Below are positions 7,076 through 16,350 of a stretch of 64,000 nt of DNA, in pieces. The DNA is taken from positions 46,050 to 110,049 of the forward strand of contig VGZH01000003.1 in the NCBI GenBank assembly GCA_016872645.1, read 5' to 3'. Numbering within the stretch: the first letter of the stretch is position 1; each line of letters opens with the position of its first letter. The stretch comes from Planctomycetota bacterium (lineage in GTDB: Bacteria; Planctomycetota; Planctomycetia; Planctomycetales; Planctomycetaceae). The translations under genes were made by a program, and so were the position numbers. Below the pieces are notes generated by a model, which did not search any database, was not told where the DNA came from, and saw only the letters and a program-made list of their open reading frames with translations.

Positions 7076-8314
7076 ATGACTGATCGACGCGAGTTTTTGG
7101 AATCTGTGGGAGCCACTGCGGCTGGAGTGCTCGCCGCCGGCTACACCGCAACGGCCAGGGGCTTTGCGGCGAACGAGACGATCAACGTCGGCTGCATCGG
7201 GACCGGCGGCCGGTGTCGCCGGCTGATGGAATCGCTGCGAACGATTCCCGGCGTGAAGATCGTCGCGGTGTGCGACGTGTGGGACGCCGCGCTCGAAGCG
7301 GGCAAGAAACTGGCAGAACCAGAGGCCTTCGAGACGAAAGACCATCGCGCCTTGCTCGACCGCAAAGACATCGATGCGGTGCTGATCGGTTCGCCAGATC
7401 ACTGGCATGTGCCGCTGACGATTGACGCTTGCGCCGCGGGCAAGGATGTCTACGTCGAAAAGCCACTGACGCACGAATTGTCCGAAGGAAATGCTGTCGT
7501 CGCTGCTCAGAACAAGCATCGCCGCATCGTGCAGGTAGGGACGCAGCAGCGGTCGATGCCGCACATTCAGAAGGCCAACGAGATCATCAGATCCGGGCAG
7601 CTCGGCGACATTGTGAAGGTGCATCTCACCTGGAATCGCAATTCGCCGCGAGCAACTCGACCCAATGATTCCATCGACCCTAAAAGCGTCGATTGGAAAC
7701 GATTTCTCGGCACCGCGAAGAAGCAGCCTTTCGACGAGTACCGCATGCGGCAGTGGCGTTGGTTCTGGGACTTCGGCGGCGGCATCTTTACTGACTTGAT
7801 GGTGCATTGGATTGACGTCGTGCATTGGATCCTGGACCTCGACCATCCGCAGACAGCGACCAGCGTCGGCGATTGGTTCATGGCACCCGGCTTGTGGGAA
7901 ACTCCAGACACCGTGCAGACGCTGCTGCAGTACTCGCGCAACCGCAACCGCGTCTTACAGGTGTACTTCGAAGGGACGTTCAGCAACGCTCGCAATGGTT
8001 CGATGGTCGAGTTCATGGGAACCGAGGGGACGCTGTACATCGACCGCGGCGGCTACGTGATTACGCCGGATCGCAACAAGAAATTGAAGCCCAGTGAATT
8101 GATCCTTGGTGAAGGTCCGCGCGGTGCTGACTTCTACAACTTGCCCGATGGCGAGACGCTGCATCTCTCGAATTGGATCAAGTGCATCCGCAGTCGCGAA
8201 CGGCCGAACGCTCCCGCCGAAGCGGGCGTCAGTTCGGCGTCCGCCGCGCACATGGCGAATCATGCGCTGCGCACTGAGGCACTGACGAAGTGGGATAAAA
8301 CTGCTGGCGGCTAG
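7076..8314 (+). CDS. Tat-exported Gfo/Idh/MocA family oxidoreductase
   Basis: NAD(P)-dependent sugar or inositol dehydrogenase-like protein of 412 aa. A planctomycete-type twin-arginine signal (MTDRREFLESVGATAAGVLAA) directs it out of the cytoplasm with cofactor bound. The Rossmann fold starts at INVGCIGTGGRC. The conserved EKPLTHE motif carries the Lys of the family's active-site EKP triplet, and the C-terminal alpha/beta dimer domain follows (WRWFWDFGGG, then LMVHWIDVVHW). The start was chosen at 7076 because it has GAAGGAG eight bases upstream and begins at the signal peptide. The in-frame extension to 6995 has no such site. The substrate is unknown. Confidence 0.92.
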   Translation: MTDRREFLESVGATAAGVLAAGYTATARGFAANETINVGCIGTGGRCRRLMESLRTIPGVKIVAVCDVWDAALEAGKKLAEPEAFETKDHRALLDRKDIDAVLIGSPDHWHVPLTIDACAAGKDVYVEKPLTHELSEGNAVVAAQNKHRRIVQVGTQQRSMPHIQKANEIIRSGQLGDIVKVHLTWNRNSPRATRPNDSIDPKSVDWKRFLGTAKKQPFDEYRMRQWRWFWDFGGGIFTDLMVHWIDVVHWILDLDHPQTATSVGDWFMAPGLWETPDTVQTLLQYSRNRNRVLQVYFEGTFSNARNGSMVEFMGTEGTLYIDRGGYVITPDRNKKLKPSELILGEGPRGADFYNLPDGETLHLSNWIKCIRSRERPNAPAEAGVSSASAAHMANHALRTEALTKWDKTAGG

Positions 8315-8331
8315 GGGGGTAGCAGAGTCCG

Positions 8332-8728
8332 ATGTCCTGGCGAGGGCTGCTGACCGACCGAGCATGGCCGGACAGTTCAATCGAGCAACGCGAACTGGCT
8401 GTGATCGGTGCCGAGTTGATCCAAGCTCCGGAAGGAACGGAGGCCATGCTGACTCAGTTGGCGGCGGATGTCGATGCGATCATGACCTGCTGCACCCCCG
8501 TGACAGAATCGGTCGTGCGTGCCGCGGTCAAATGTCGGCACATCGCGCGGCTGGGGATCGGCTTGGACAACATCCCGGTCTCGGTCGCGACCGAACGGTG
8601 GATTCGAGTGACGAACGTCCCCGACTATTGCGTCGAGGAACTCGCTGATCATGCGATGGCGTCGCCATAGGCACGTGCTCGCAAGGTGGCGTTCTTTGAT
8701 CCGCGGACGAAAGTCGGCGAGCACTGAC
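8332..8728 (+). pseudogene. Truncated D-isomer 2-hydroxyacid (phosphoglycerate-type) dehydrogenase
   Basis: The frame encodes the N-terminal domain of a D-3-phosphoglycerate dehydrogenase-like protein (LLTDRAWPDSSIEQRELA, then RHIARLGIGLDNI and VTNVPDYCVEELADHA). It then meets TAG at 8668. Without any change of frame the family sequence continues (ARARKVAFFDPRTKVGEH) to a second stop, TGA at 8726, at positions where intact relatives have sense codons. Beyond this the sequence up to 8982 no longer resembles the NAD-binding domain. Two nonsense changes in one frame and loss of the whole Rossmann domain indicate a decayed gene. It follows the Gfo/Idh gene by 17 nt, so it may once have been in its operon. 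Confidence 0.8.
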
Positions 8729-8982
8729 CGCAGGCCGGCGGATCACGGCGGCGATCGGGAAGAGACGCAGGCGGGCCAAACACTGATACGCATCGAATCG
8801 CAGATCGCCGAGTTGCATGACCTGGTCAATTCCGCTGCTTCCCTTCGGTGGAACTTTGGCGCAATCGACTCCTCGTCGACCGCCTGCAACGCTGGAACGG
8901 AGACGGGGCCGACGCCGACAGCAAGTGAGACCATGTTCGCGAACCTAGCCGCTCCTTCCACGAAGCCACTACGTTCACAGAC

Positions 8983-10611
8983 TCATTCCGGCTCCCCACC
9001 GTCGCGAGTCTCTAGACGTTCCAACACGCGGCGATCTGTCTTGGTCGAGTAGAACTTCACCGAACCATCCGCATGCAAGAATGTCGCGCCGGAGCCATTC
9101 GCATTTCCAAAACCTCGAAACTGGCGATTCAAGCCTTCTCCGATCGAACGGACATTTCCAGGCTCACCCCACGGTGGCGGAGTGGGGTCACGATCGCGAA
9201 TCTCACCGGCGATGATCGTCTGACTGAGTCCATCGACGAACTGCTCGCGTTTGACCGGACCGCCATCGCTGAACAATCCAAAATGCACCAACCCCACCGC
9301 TTCGCGCACATCCTGTCCACCGACTCCAGCGAAGTGCGCCAGCGCGAATCCGCGCGGTGATCGCGACGGCTTTCGACGCGGCAGTGAAAATTCTGGTATC
9401 TGCTGCTGCATTGCTGGCATGTTGGCGACGGCATCAAATGGTTGCCTCAAATCAATCTGCCGATAAACCGCCTCTCGACCGACGAATGGCAACAGCGGAG
9501 TCATCCAGCCATGCATCGGGACATTGTCGCCATGCGCGTCGCGGCCCTTGAGTGCCGCCTCCGGAAAATGCCCCTGCTGCGTGTGAAATTGATCCAGTCC
9601 TTCGCCGATGCGTCGCAGCCGCCAGTGAATCTCTTCGCGTCCGGCGTTCTCGCGCTGCCGCTCGCCCAACCGAGCAAACACGAGCGGCGCGAGGAACATG
9701 CCGCAGGCCCCCACGAACACGCTCGATCTCGCGACCCAACGTCCCTTCAGCCGTCCGCGTGATCGCCGAATATCCGCAGCCGCGACGAAACCAAGCAACA
9801 CCGCCACCAACCCCGTCACCAGGGCCGGCCCGCGCCACCACCATTCTGGTCGGAAACTGGCCACAGCCGTGAGTACTGTCAAGACTGCGAACGCCAGCGC
9901 CGTCACCGCGCGGCGCGACCATTCTCGTTCGTCATCGTCGAACGATGCTTCAGCCGGCTCAGGCTGCCACGACGCCCTCACATGTGCCATCGAAGCCAGG
10001 CTCGCCGCCTGCACATATTTCTGTTCGAGAGTCAGCTCCGTCCTTAGTGGTGCCCTTTGCGGAACGCGAGTTGACTCCTCTTCCTCTCCCTTTGGGTGAG
10101 GGACGGCATGACGCTCGACTTCCGTCGAAGCGGGTTCCGAGAGCGATCGCCGTTCGTCACGCGATCCGTCATCCGGCGTTCGGCCACCTTCTCCCAAGGG
10201 GAGAAGAACTAGCGGGGAGCCAGGTGACTCATTGGCCGGCGTGCTTTGCATCACGCCCCAAAGGCCCTTTGGTTTGACCGAATCGGCGGGTGGAGCGCTC
10301 TTCGAACCGCTCATCACGTCCCACAAACTGCGACGGGGCTTGCTCGGCTCTGCGGCAAGCGACTCGTCGACGGGCGCTGCAATTGAAGTCGGCTCGTTCG
10401 AAGGTTCGTTCGGAACAGTCGGAGCAACCACGTCGCCAAGGTGCGACTGCCACAACTGCTGGAACATCCGTTTGCCGGACGGAACCTGAGTCGGCAATGA
10501 GCGACCGCACGCCGAACAGACACGATCGGCGACAACAGCCGCGTTCGCCGGCTGATCGGGATCAGCCAGTTCGGTGACCTGTCCGCATTCGCATGTCACC
10601 GTCACGGGCAT
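8983..10611 (-). CDS. DUF1559-type membrane protein with N-terminal zinc ribbon
   Basis: A 542-aa planctomycete protein. The N-terminus has CECG (Cys7, Cys9) and CSAC (Cys32, Cys35), a likely small zinc ribbon, rather than the prepilin leader usual for DUF1559 proteins. A low-complexity linker holds repeated LWxVM motifs (SLWDVM, GLWGVM). Three hydrophobic helices lie between about 235 and 320. The C-terminal DUF1559-like domain shows EGLDQFHTQQGHFPE, FSDGG and a closing FLHADGSVKFYS. Residues about 134-178 come from an inserted palindromic repeat (see 10080-10211). The start at 10611 lies 4 nt after the stop of the ABC permease, so translation is probably coupled. Role unknown. Confidence 0.75.
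   Translation of the reverse strand: MPVTVTCECGQVTELADPDQPANAAVVADRVCSACGRSLPTQVPSGKRMFQQLWQSHLGDVVAPTVPNEPSNEPTSIAAPVDESLAAEPSKPRRSLWDVMSGSKSAPPADSVKPKGLWGVMQSTPANESPGSPLVLLPLGEGGRTPDDGSRDERRSLSEPASTEVERHAVPHPKGEEEESTRVPQRAPLRTELTLEQKYVQAASLASMAHVRASWQPEPAEASFDDDEREWSRRAVTALAFAVLTVLTAVASFRPEWWWRGPALVTGLVAVLLGFVAAADIRRSRGRLKGRWVARSSVFVGACGMFLAPLVFARLGERQRENAGREEIHWRLRRIGEGLDQFHTQQGHFPEAALKGRDAHGDNVPMHGWMTPLLPFVGREAVYRQIDLRQPFDAVANMPAMQQQIPEFSLPRRKPSRSPRGFALAHFAGVGGQDVREAVGLVHFGLFSDGGPVKREQFVDGLSQTIIAGEIRDRDPTPPPWGEPGNVRSIGEGLNRQFRGFGNANGSGATFLHADGSVKFYSTKTDRRVLERLETRDGGEPE
10080..10211 (-). repeat. Palindromic dispersed element carried in frame inside the DUF1559 gene
   Basis: On the gene's strand the segment opens with TCTCCCCTTGGGAGAAGGTG, continues GCCGAACGCCGGATGACGG and closes with CCTCACCCAAAGGGAGAGG. 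The first and last parts are each self-complementary. An intergenic relative at 26278-26404 shares the order CTCCC..GGGAGAAGGT.GCC.AA.GCCGGATG.CGG and the end hairpin CTCTCCCAAAGAGAG. In this gene it is translated without interrupting the frame as roughly residues 134-178 (for example LLPLGEGGRTPDDG and HPKGEEEE). Confidence 0.75.
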
Positions 10612-10615
10612 CGGC

Positions 10616-12346
10616 CTAACCCTTGTCGAGCGTCGAGCGTCCCAGCGCTGTGTCGAACTCACTGATCGCCGGAATCAGCATCGCGACCGTCGTGAAACCG
10701 TAGGCCATCAGGATCGAGAAGCAAACGCCCAAAGTGCCGTGCAGCAAAAACTCGGTGATCGCGTAGAACGTCAGGAACGGCAATCCACCCGCCGCCAGTG
10801 TCAGCGCGACCGACGGATTTCGGTGCGTCAGCGAGGCGTACAACCCGATGCTCCCGACGAGGATGAACACCAGGAAACTTTGGAACTGCAAGAAGAACGA
10901 CGACCGAGCTTCCACCAACAGGATCATGAAAATCACGATGCCGATGAACAGGAAGAACATCGTCCCCAAGCTGTTGGCAATCGATGCCCGCGAATTGTCA
11001 AAACTGAAACCCGCATGCAACCCCAGCATCGCCGCGAAGCCGACTAAGGCCAGAAAGCTCAGCAGCACATAAAACGAATTCTCAACGCCGACGCCCCCAA
11101 TCACCAACTGCCAGCCGATCAGCGCCAGCGGAATCGCGATCAACTCTTTCGTGTTGAACAGCACTCCGCCAAGCTTGCCGAAGACAAATTCTTTGGCCGA
11201 GATATCCGTGACCAACAACAACTCCAACGTTTTCGTGTCCTTCTCCGTCGTGATTGACGTCACTCCCTGAGCATTCACCAGCAACAAGCTCAGCAGACCG
11301 AGTGCCACGAATCCGACTCCTGCCGGAGTGACCACGCCCAACAACATCTCGCCACTGCCGCTCGAAGACCACAACGTCGAGACAACGAATGCCGCGATCG
11401 CGTAGTAGACCAACTTGATGAGCACCATCCGTCGGCCATACGCTCGCGTGCAGATTTCTCGCCACAGGACCGGGTTCGCCCAGATCGTTCGATGTCGCAC
11501 ACGAGTCTCGCCAACCACTTCGGTCTTCTCAGTCTTCGGTGGAGCGAACGAGGCTTGATTCGGATTCCAGACTCGCAACCGCACGATGCTCACGCTGATC
11601 AGAGCAACGGCAAGCAAGCTCAACGCGGACACTGATCGAACTGCCACCTGCGAGTACGTCAGCCCGCCGTGCGTCTCGAACGGATTCATCACCGACAACA
11701 ACGCTCGGTACGGATTCAGCAATCCCGCCACGCCGCCAACCACGGTTGACGAACCGGCAATCGCCACGACCGCTTCGACCGCACCCAGAAACAAAACCAG
11801 GCCGAGCACGCAAATCGCCAGCGTCTGGAACGTCTTCTCACGCCAAAATGCCACCAATCCGCCCCAAGCTCCCGCAGCAAACGTCGCCGCCGTGCAGAGC
11901 GCAATGACCCACGCCACTTGATCGGGAGCGACACCTCCCAACAACAGCGTCACACAAAACACCGGCACCGAGGTCGCCACCAACACCAGCGGCAGCAACA
12001 AGCTGGCCAGTAACTTGCCGAGCACCATCTCGCGCCGCCGCAGGTCCGTCATCAACAGCAGAATCAACGTCTGCCGGTCCTTCTCCTGGGCAACGTTTCC
12101 GGCGGCGAACAGCATCCCGAAGAACAACACCAACGTCATTTGCAGCAGCGCGAAAATCTGAAAGATCAAACTTCCAAAGTGGGCGACATCTCCCAAACTA
12201 CGCACTTGCTGCCAGCCAAAGGTTGCTTGACCGGCCGTGTACATCAGCACGAACAATCCGGAGACGTAACCGGACCGAATCAAAAAATGGCGCAACCGTC
12301 GCGGTGTCGTCAGAGCTTCTCGGCTGAAAATGGGACCGGCGAACAA
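10616..12346 (-). CDS. ABC-2 type transporter permease (two-module)
   Basis: A 576-aa inner-membrane permease with two homologous ABC-2 halves. Each has a cytoplasmic coupling segment (QEKDRQTLILLLMTDLRRRE in the first half; TEKDTKTLELLLVTDI in the second), which is the conserved EKD..TL..LL..TD motif of the family. About a dozen hydrophobic helices are visible. No ATPase gene adjoins it, so the partner must be encoded elsewhere. The start is a TTG at 12346 with AAGGAG seven bases upstream. It lies 25 nt after moaC and 4 nt before the DUF1559 gene, so the three form one leftward operon. The substrate is unknown. Confidence 0.85.
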   Translation of the reverse strand: MFAGPIFSREALTTPRRLRHFLIRSGYVSGLFVLMYTAGQATFGWQQVRSLGDVAHFGSLIFQIFALLQMTLVLFFGMLFAAGNVAQEKDRQTLILLLMTDLRRREMVLGKLLASLLLPLVLVATSVPVFCVTLLLGGVAPDQVAWVIALCTAATFAAGAWGGLVAFWREKTFQTLAICVLGLVLFLGAVEAVVAIAGSSTVVGGVAGLLNPYRALLSVMNPFETHGGLTYSQVAVRSVSALSLLAVALISVSIVRLRVWNPNQASFAPPKTEKTEVVGETRVRHRTIWANPVLWREICTRAYGRRMVLIKLVYYAIAAFVVSTLWSSSGSGEMLLGVVTPAGVGFVALGLLSLLLVNAQGVTSITTEKDTKTLELLLVTDISAKEFVFGKLGGVLFNTKELIAIPLALIGWQLVIGGVGVENSFYVLLSFLALVGFAAMLGLHAGFSFDNSRASIANSLGTMFFLFIGIVIFMILLVEARSSFFLQFQSFLVFILVGSIGLYASLTHRNPSVALTLAAGGLPFLTFYAITEFLLHGTLGVCFSILMAYGFTTVAMLIPAISEFDTALGRSTLDKG

Positions 12347-12371
12347 AATCGTCTCCTTCGGGAATCGCTTG

Positions 12372-12839
12372 TTATTTCTGCCAGTGTCCGCTGCGTCCGC
12401 CGGTCTTCTCCAGGAGTTCGACCGGGCCGATCGACATGCCCCGATCGACCGCTTTGCACATGTCGTAGATCGTCAGAGCGGCGATGCTGACGGCCGTCAG
12501 AGCTTCCATCTCGACGCCGGTGCGGCCATGCACTCGGACAGTCGCTTCGATGCGGACGGCATCGACATCGACGATCTCGAAGGCGACCTCAGCGCTTTCG
12601 AGTCCCAGCGAATGACACAGCGGAATCAGTTCAGCCGTTCGCTTCGTGGCCATGATTCCGGCCAGTCGCGCGACCTCGAAGACGTCTCCCTTCGCGACTT
12701 GATTGTTGCGGATCAGTTCCAAAGTCGCCGGTTGCATCCGCACGAAGCCGACCGCGCGAGCTTGCCGGAGCGTCACCTCTTTCAAGCTGACATCCACCAT
12801 GCGGCTCGCGCCGGCCTCGTCGAAGTGCGTCAGTTCCAT
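12372..12839 (-). CDS. moaC: Cyclic pyranopterin monophosphate synthase MoaC
   Basis: Second enzyme of molybdenum cofactor biosynthesis. It converts 3',8-cyclo-7,8-dihydro-GTP, made by MoaA, to cyclic pyranopterin monophosphate in the cytoplasm. The 155-aa length is normal. Visible motifs are the N-terminal MVDVS, the active-site [11 protein letters not shown] loop (usually CHPLPL), and the C-terminal [20 protein letters not shown] followed by CKAVDRGM, with the catalytic Lys and Asp. No ribosome binding site is obvious before the ATG. No other moa or moe gene is in the window. It heads the operon with the ABC permease and the DUF1559 protein. Confidence 0.95.
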   Translation of the reverse strand: MELTHFDEAGASRMVDVSLKEVTLRQARAVGFVRMQPATLELIRNNQVAKGDVFEVARLAGIMATKRTAELIPLCHSLGLESAEVAFEIVDVDAVRIEATVRVHGRTGVEMEALTAVSIAALTIYDMCKAVDRGMSIGPVELLEKTGGRSGHWQK

Positions 12840-12848
12840 TTTTCAAGT

Positions 12849-12866
12849 GCGGCGAGCCTTCGCCGC
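12849..12866. repeat. Short perfect hairpin between the NHLRC2-like gene and moaC
   Basis: GCGGCGA, a GCCT loop and TCGCCGC form a perfect 7-bp stem about 107 nt beyond the stop of the leftward NHLRC2-like gene and just upstream of moaC. It may terminate the upstream transcript. There is no U-run in the leftward direction. Confidence 0.5.
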
Positions 12867-12973
12867 TTTCCCTTCGCGGCCAAGCCGCTTCCTATGATTG
12901 GACGGACGAATGTTACATTGAAAAGCGGCTTCTCCGCGATCCAAAGCAGTGATGAATGACCGCACTCCAAAGG

Positions 12974-15214
12974 TCACTCGGCAACCGCTTCGAGTTTGAT
13001 CGTGGAGGACTTGCTGTCGGCGGAGACCTTGATCGGGATGTTCCACTTTGATGTCTTCAGCTTGCACAGCCCGCCAACACCATCGCGGCAGTACGAGAAT
13101 GACAGCGTTAACGCCATTTTTGCCTCACCCGTTTGAGTAGCTAACGGGACTGAAGCCGTCGCTACCTCGTCATTGACCTCGGTCGGGTGACGACCTTTGA
13201 GTTGCTCGGCCGCAATCAGCGTTTGATCACCAACGGCCTCTAACTTGTACGTCACCTTCGCCAGCTTGTTGAGCTTGTAACCCTCCGGCAGTTTAAAGCG
13301 AACCTCCAATTTCAACGCCTCTCCAGCTGCGATGTCCTGCACGGGGAGATCGACCACGCCCTTCGCATCGGCCGCAGACTCTTCGTCTTTCGGAGGAGGC
13401 GGCGGTTGCAGACCGTTGATCTTCAGTTCGGTCATCTCTTTCGATTTGAGGTCGATCACGCAGATGCGGTGATTGTTCGTGTCGGCGACGAACAGCTTCC
13501 CGTTGGCGATCGAGAGGCCAGCCGGCTCAGACAACTGTGCGGGGGAAACTTCCGCACCGGCTTTGCCGCTGCCTACGAACGTCTTTGCGTCACGCTTCAC
13601 GGCGTCCAATCGCTTGATCTTGTGGTTGTAGCTGTCGGCAACGAACAGGCTGCCCTCGTGGTACAGCACATCCAACGGATGCTGAAAGCGAGCCTCTTTG
13701 CCGATCCCGTCCACGTCGCCAAAGGCGAACAGCGATTGGCCGCTCGGCAAATCGGACGTTCCGGCGACAGTCGTGACTTTACCTTTGGCCGCAATCGGCA
13801 CTTTGCGAATCGACGATCCTTCGCTGTCGGCGACGTACAGAAACTTGCCGTCACTGCTGATCCCCGACGGCTGCGCGTACGCGGCCTCGCTGTGAGGCCC
13901 GTTCAAAATGTCTTCGCGGCCGCTGCCGGAAAACACGCCGATCAAATCCGATCCGATTTCATGTGACCAGAGTTGATGCGGCCCGGCCATCGCGATGTAC
14001 AACGTGCCGTCGACATGCGAGATCGCCCACGGACTGTTGAGCGCGGTCTTTCGCAACGCTCCGCCATTTGCACGGAATGACGCCTGCACGCCGGTCCCCG
14101 CCAACGTCGTCACTTTCTTTGTGTTCAGATCGACCACTCGCAGCAGGTGATTTTCCGTATCGGCCACGTACAGCTTGTCACCAACGAGCACCGTCCCTTG
14201 CGGGCGGAAGAAGCTTGCGGACTTATAGTCGCCGTCCTCCGCGCCGGCCGTTCCGCTGCCGATCACGTCCTGCAGCTTGCCGTCCAGCGACGTCACCACC
14301 AGCCGATTATGATTGCTGTCGGTGATGAACAGCTGATTGGATCCCTCGTCTGCCAAGACTTTTCCGGGAAATCGCAACGCTCCCGGCTTTACACGCTGCC
14401 GTTCGAGATCGAACCGCACCGGAGTTTCATCGAGCGTCCCTTTCGCTTTGTGGTACGCGATGACCTTGGCGATGATCGCGTCGAGCGGTTCGCGGTTCCC
14501 CTCACCGGAGATGAAACCGCAGTAGTACCCCTCCGGGTCGAGCAGCACCAGGGTCGGCCAGGCACGAACGCCGAAGCCACGCCAGATCTTCATCTCGGCG
14601 TCGTTGACGATCGGGTGTTCGATCTCGTACCGCAGCGCAGCCCGCCGAATATTTTCGGTTTCCTTCTCGTTGTCGAATTTCGCCGAATGAACGCCGATGA
14701 CGACCAACTCCTTCGGGTACTTATGTTCGAGATACTTCAGGTCCGGCAGAATGTGCATGCAGTTGATGCAGCAGTAGGTCCAGAAATCGACCAGCACCAC
14801 TTTGCCTCGCAAGTCTTTGAGCGAGATCTCGCCCGACGTGTTCAACCACTCGACGCCGCCATCGAGTTCCGTTCCCTCCATTTTGACCCTTCCCGGGAAC
14901 GGATTTTCGATGCCGGCCGGTGCTTTATCGTCTGCCTTGTTGTCTTTCTTTTTATCGGCCGCCTTCTTAGTGCTCTTCCCCGTCGTTTTTTTGGCAGGCT
15001 TCGCGGCTGGCTCATCGTTCTGCGGATCAGCAGCCAGAGCGGTCGAGGCCAGCGGCAATGACGGAAGTCGCGTGCTGTTCATTAAAAAAAACATGATGCT
15101 CGCCGCCGCAACCAGCAGCAGCGAGCCAACGATCGTCGCTCGAGGTGACCGACGAGAGAGCAAAGGAGACGGTGACAGCTCGACAGGAGTCGGAACGGCA
15201 GGCTCGGAAGGCAT
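12974..15214 (-). CDS. NHLRC2-like protein: thioredoxin domain plus NHL beta-propeller
   Basis: Membrane-anchored, exported 746-aa protein resembling human NHLRC2. The order is a short cytoplasmic tail, one TM helix (about residues 27-45), a Lys/Ala-rich linker, and a thioredoxin-like domain with the unusual redox motif WTYCCINCMHILP (the CCINC signature of this family). It continues with DVNHL-type repeats (LFITDSNHNRLVV, LYVADTENHLLRVV, LFVADSYNHKIKRL, LFVADTNNHRICVI) that build a six-bladed propeller, and a C-terminal beta domain. The ATG at 15214 has GAGGA eight bases upstream, whereas the upstream ATG codons (15289, 15253) have none. The function of bacterial members is not established. 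Confidence 0.85.
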   Translation of the reverse strand: MPSEPAVPTPVELSPSPLLSRRSPRATIVGSLLLVAAASIMFFLMNSTRLPSLPLASTALAADPQNDEPAAKPAKKTTGKSTKKAADKKKDNKADDKAPAGIENPFPGRVKMEGTELDGGVEWLNTSGEISLKDLRGKVVLVDFWTYCCINCMHILPDLKYLEHKYPKELVVIGVHSAKFDNEKETENIRRAALRYEIEHPIVNDAEMKIWRGFGVRAWPTLVLLDPEGYYCGFISGEGNREPLDAIIAKVIAYHKAKGTLDETPVRFDLERQRVKPGALRFPGKVLADEGSNQLFITDSNHNRLVVTSLDGKLQDVIGSGTAGAEDGDYKSASFFRPQGTVLVGDKLYVADTENHLLRVVDLNTKKVTTLAGTGVQASFRANGGALRKTALNSPWAISHVDGTLYIAMAGPHQLWSHEIGSDLIGVFSGSGREDILNGPHSEAAYAQPSGISSDGKFLYVADSEGSSIRKVPIAAKGKVTTVAGTSDLPSGQSLFAFGDVDGIGKEARFQHPLDVLYHEGSLFVADSYNHKIKRLDAVKRDAKTFVGSGKAGAEVSPAQLSEPAGLSIANGKLFVADTNNHRICVIDLKSKEMTELKINGLQPPPPPKDEESAADAKGVVDLPVQDIAAGEALKLEVRFKLPEGYKLNKLAKVTYKLEAVGDQTLIAAEQLKGRHPTEVNDEVATASVPLATQTGEAKMALTLSFSYCRDGVGGLCKLKTSKWNIPIKVSADSKSSTIKLEAVAE

Positions 15215-15409
15215 CGGCAAATCCTCACGATCGGGGAGGGAGAGGGCAGGCATCGCGTCAGTCCAATCGGTGCGATGTGTGGACAGCATCTAGGTCGCCC
15301 CGCACGCCGTCAAGCGGTCGAATCCTCTCCTGATTGCTCAGCGGCCGGCGGACTGGCAGAATGCCCCACCAATCGCGGCCCGCCAAGAGCTTACACACGA
15401 GGATCTGTC

Positions 15410-16342
15410 ATGCTGATTTCGGACTTTCGTCGACCTCTGCCAAAAACTCGATTCGTCGTCTCAGTCGTGTCAATCCTCTTCTCGCTCGGAGCGCATACGT
15501 TCGCTGACGAGAAACTGTTCGTCGCCGAACCGCTCACACAGCCGAAGGAATTCACCGGCGGAATCGAAGGTCCGCAGTGCGACAGAGCCGGCAACGTCTA
15601 CGCGGTCAACTTTAAGACCGATGGGACCATCGGAAAGGTCACGCCGCAAGGCCAGGGGGAGGTGTTCGTCGAACTCCCCAACAAGAGCGTCGGTAACGGC
15701 ATCGTCTTCGACCTGGCGGGAGCTATGTACATCGCCGACTACGTGAACCACAACGTCCTGAAAGTGGATATGGCGACGAAGAAGATTTCGGCCTTCGCTC
15801 ACAACGCCGGCATGAATCAGCCTAATGATTTGGCCATCGGCCCCGATGACGTCCTGTGGGCTAGCGACCCGAATTGGGGGAACAACACCGGCCAGCTTTG
15901 GCGGATCGACCGGCATGGCAAAGTCACAAAAGTCGCCGGCGAGATGGGAACCACTAACGGCATCGAAGTCAGCCCGGACGGTAAGACGTTGTACGTCAAC
16001 GAGAGCGTTCAGCGCGGCATCTGGGCCTTCAACATCACCGCCGACGGACTGCAGGACAAACGCCTGCTGAAACAATTCCCCGATCACGGTTTCGACGGCA
16101 TGCGCTGCGATGTCGACGGCAACCTTTACGTCACTCGGCACGGCAAGGGAACGGTCGCCGTTGTCTCGCCGAAGGGAGAGGTTCTGCGAGAGATCGACGT
16201 GCTCGGCAAGATGCCCAGCAACCTTTGCTTTGGCGGCCCTGATGGTCGCACGATCTACGTCACCGAAGTCGAACACACGCGGCTGGTGAAGTTCCGAGTC
16301 GATCGCCCTGGCCTCGCGTGGCAGCGGTGGCAGAAGAAGTGA
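15410..16342 (+). CDS. Exported SMP-30/gluconolactonase-like beta-propeller
   Basis: A 310-aa secreted six-bladed propeller of the SMP-30/gluconolactonase/LRE family, possibly a lactonase. A signal peptide ends near FSLGAHTFADE. Propeller repeats follow (IEGPQCDRAGNVYAVN, NGIVFDLAGAMYIADY, NDLAIGPDDVLWASDP, NGIEVSPDGKTLYVNES, DGMRCDVDGNLYVTRH). Metal-ligand residues typical of the family are present: Glu in IEGP, Asn in QPNDLA and TNGIE, and Asp in FDGMRCD. The start at 15410 has GAGGA six bases upstream. It is divergent from the NHLRC2-like gene, so they share a roughly 200-bp promoter region. Confidence 0.85.
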   Translation: MLISDFRRPLPKTRFVVSVVSILFSLGAHTFADEKLFVAEPLTQPKEFTGGIEGPQCDRAGNVYAVNFKTDGTIGKVTPQGQGEVFVELPNKSVGNGIVFDLAGAMYIADYVNHNVLKVDMATKKISAFAHNAGMNQPNDLAIGPDDVLWASDPNWGNNTGQLWRIDRHGKVTKVAGEMGTTNGIEVSPDGKTLYVNESVQRGIWAFNITADGLQDKRLLKQFPDHGFDGMRCDVDGNLYVTRHGKGTVAVVSPKGEVLREIDVLGKMPSNLCFGGPDGRTIYVTEVEHTRLVKFRVDRPGLAWQRWQKK

Positions 16343-16350
16343 ACCAATCG

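Noticed and set aside
6935..7846. N-terminal extension of the ferredoxin frame (423 aa)
   Set aside because: It runs antisense through the well-supported oxidoreductase gene. The ferredoxin domain begins exactly at the ATG 6934.
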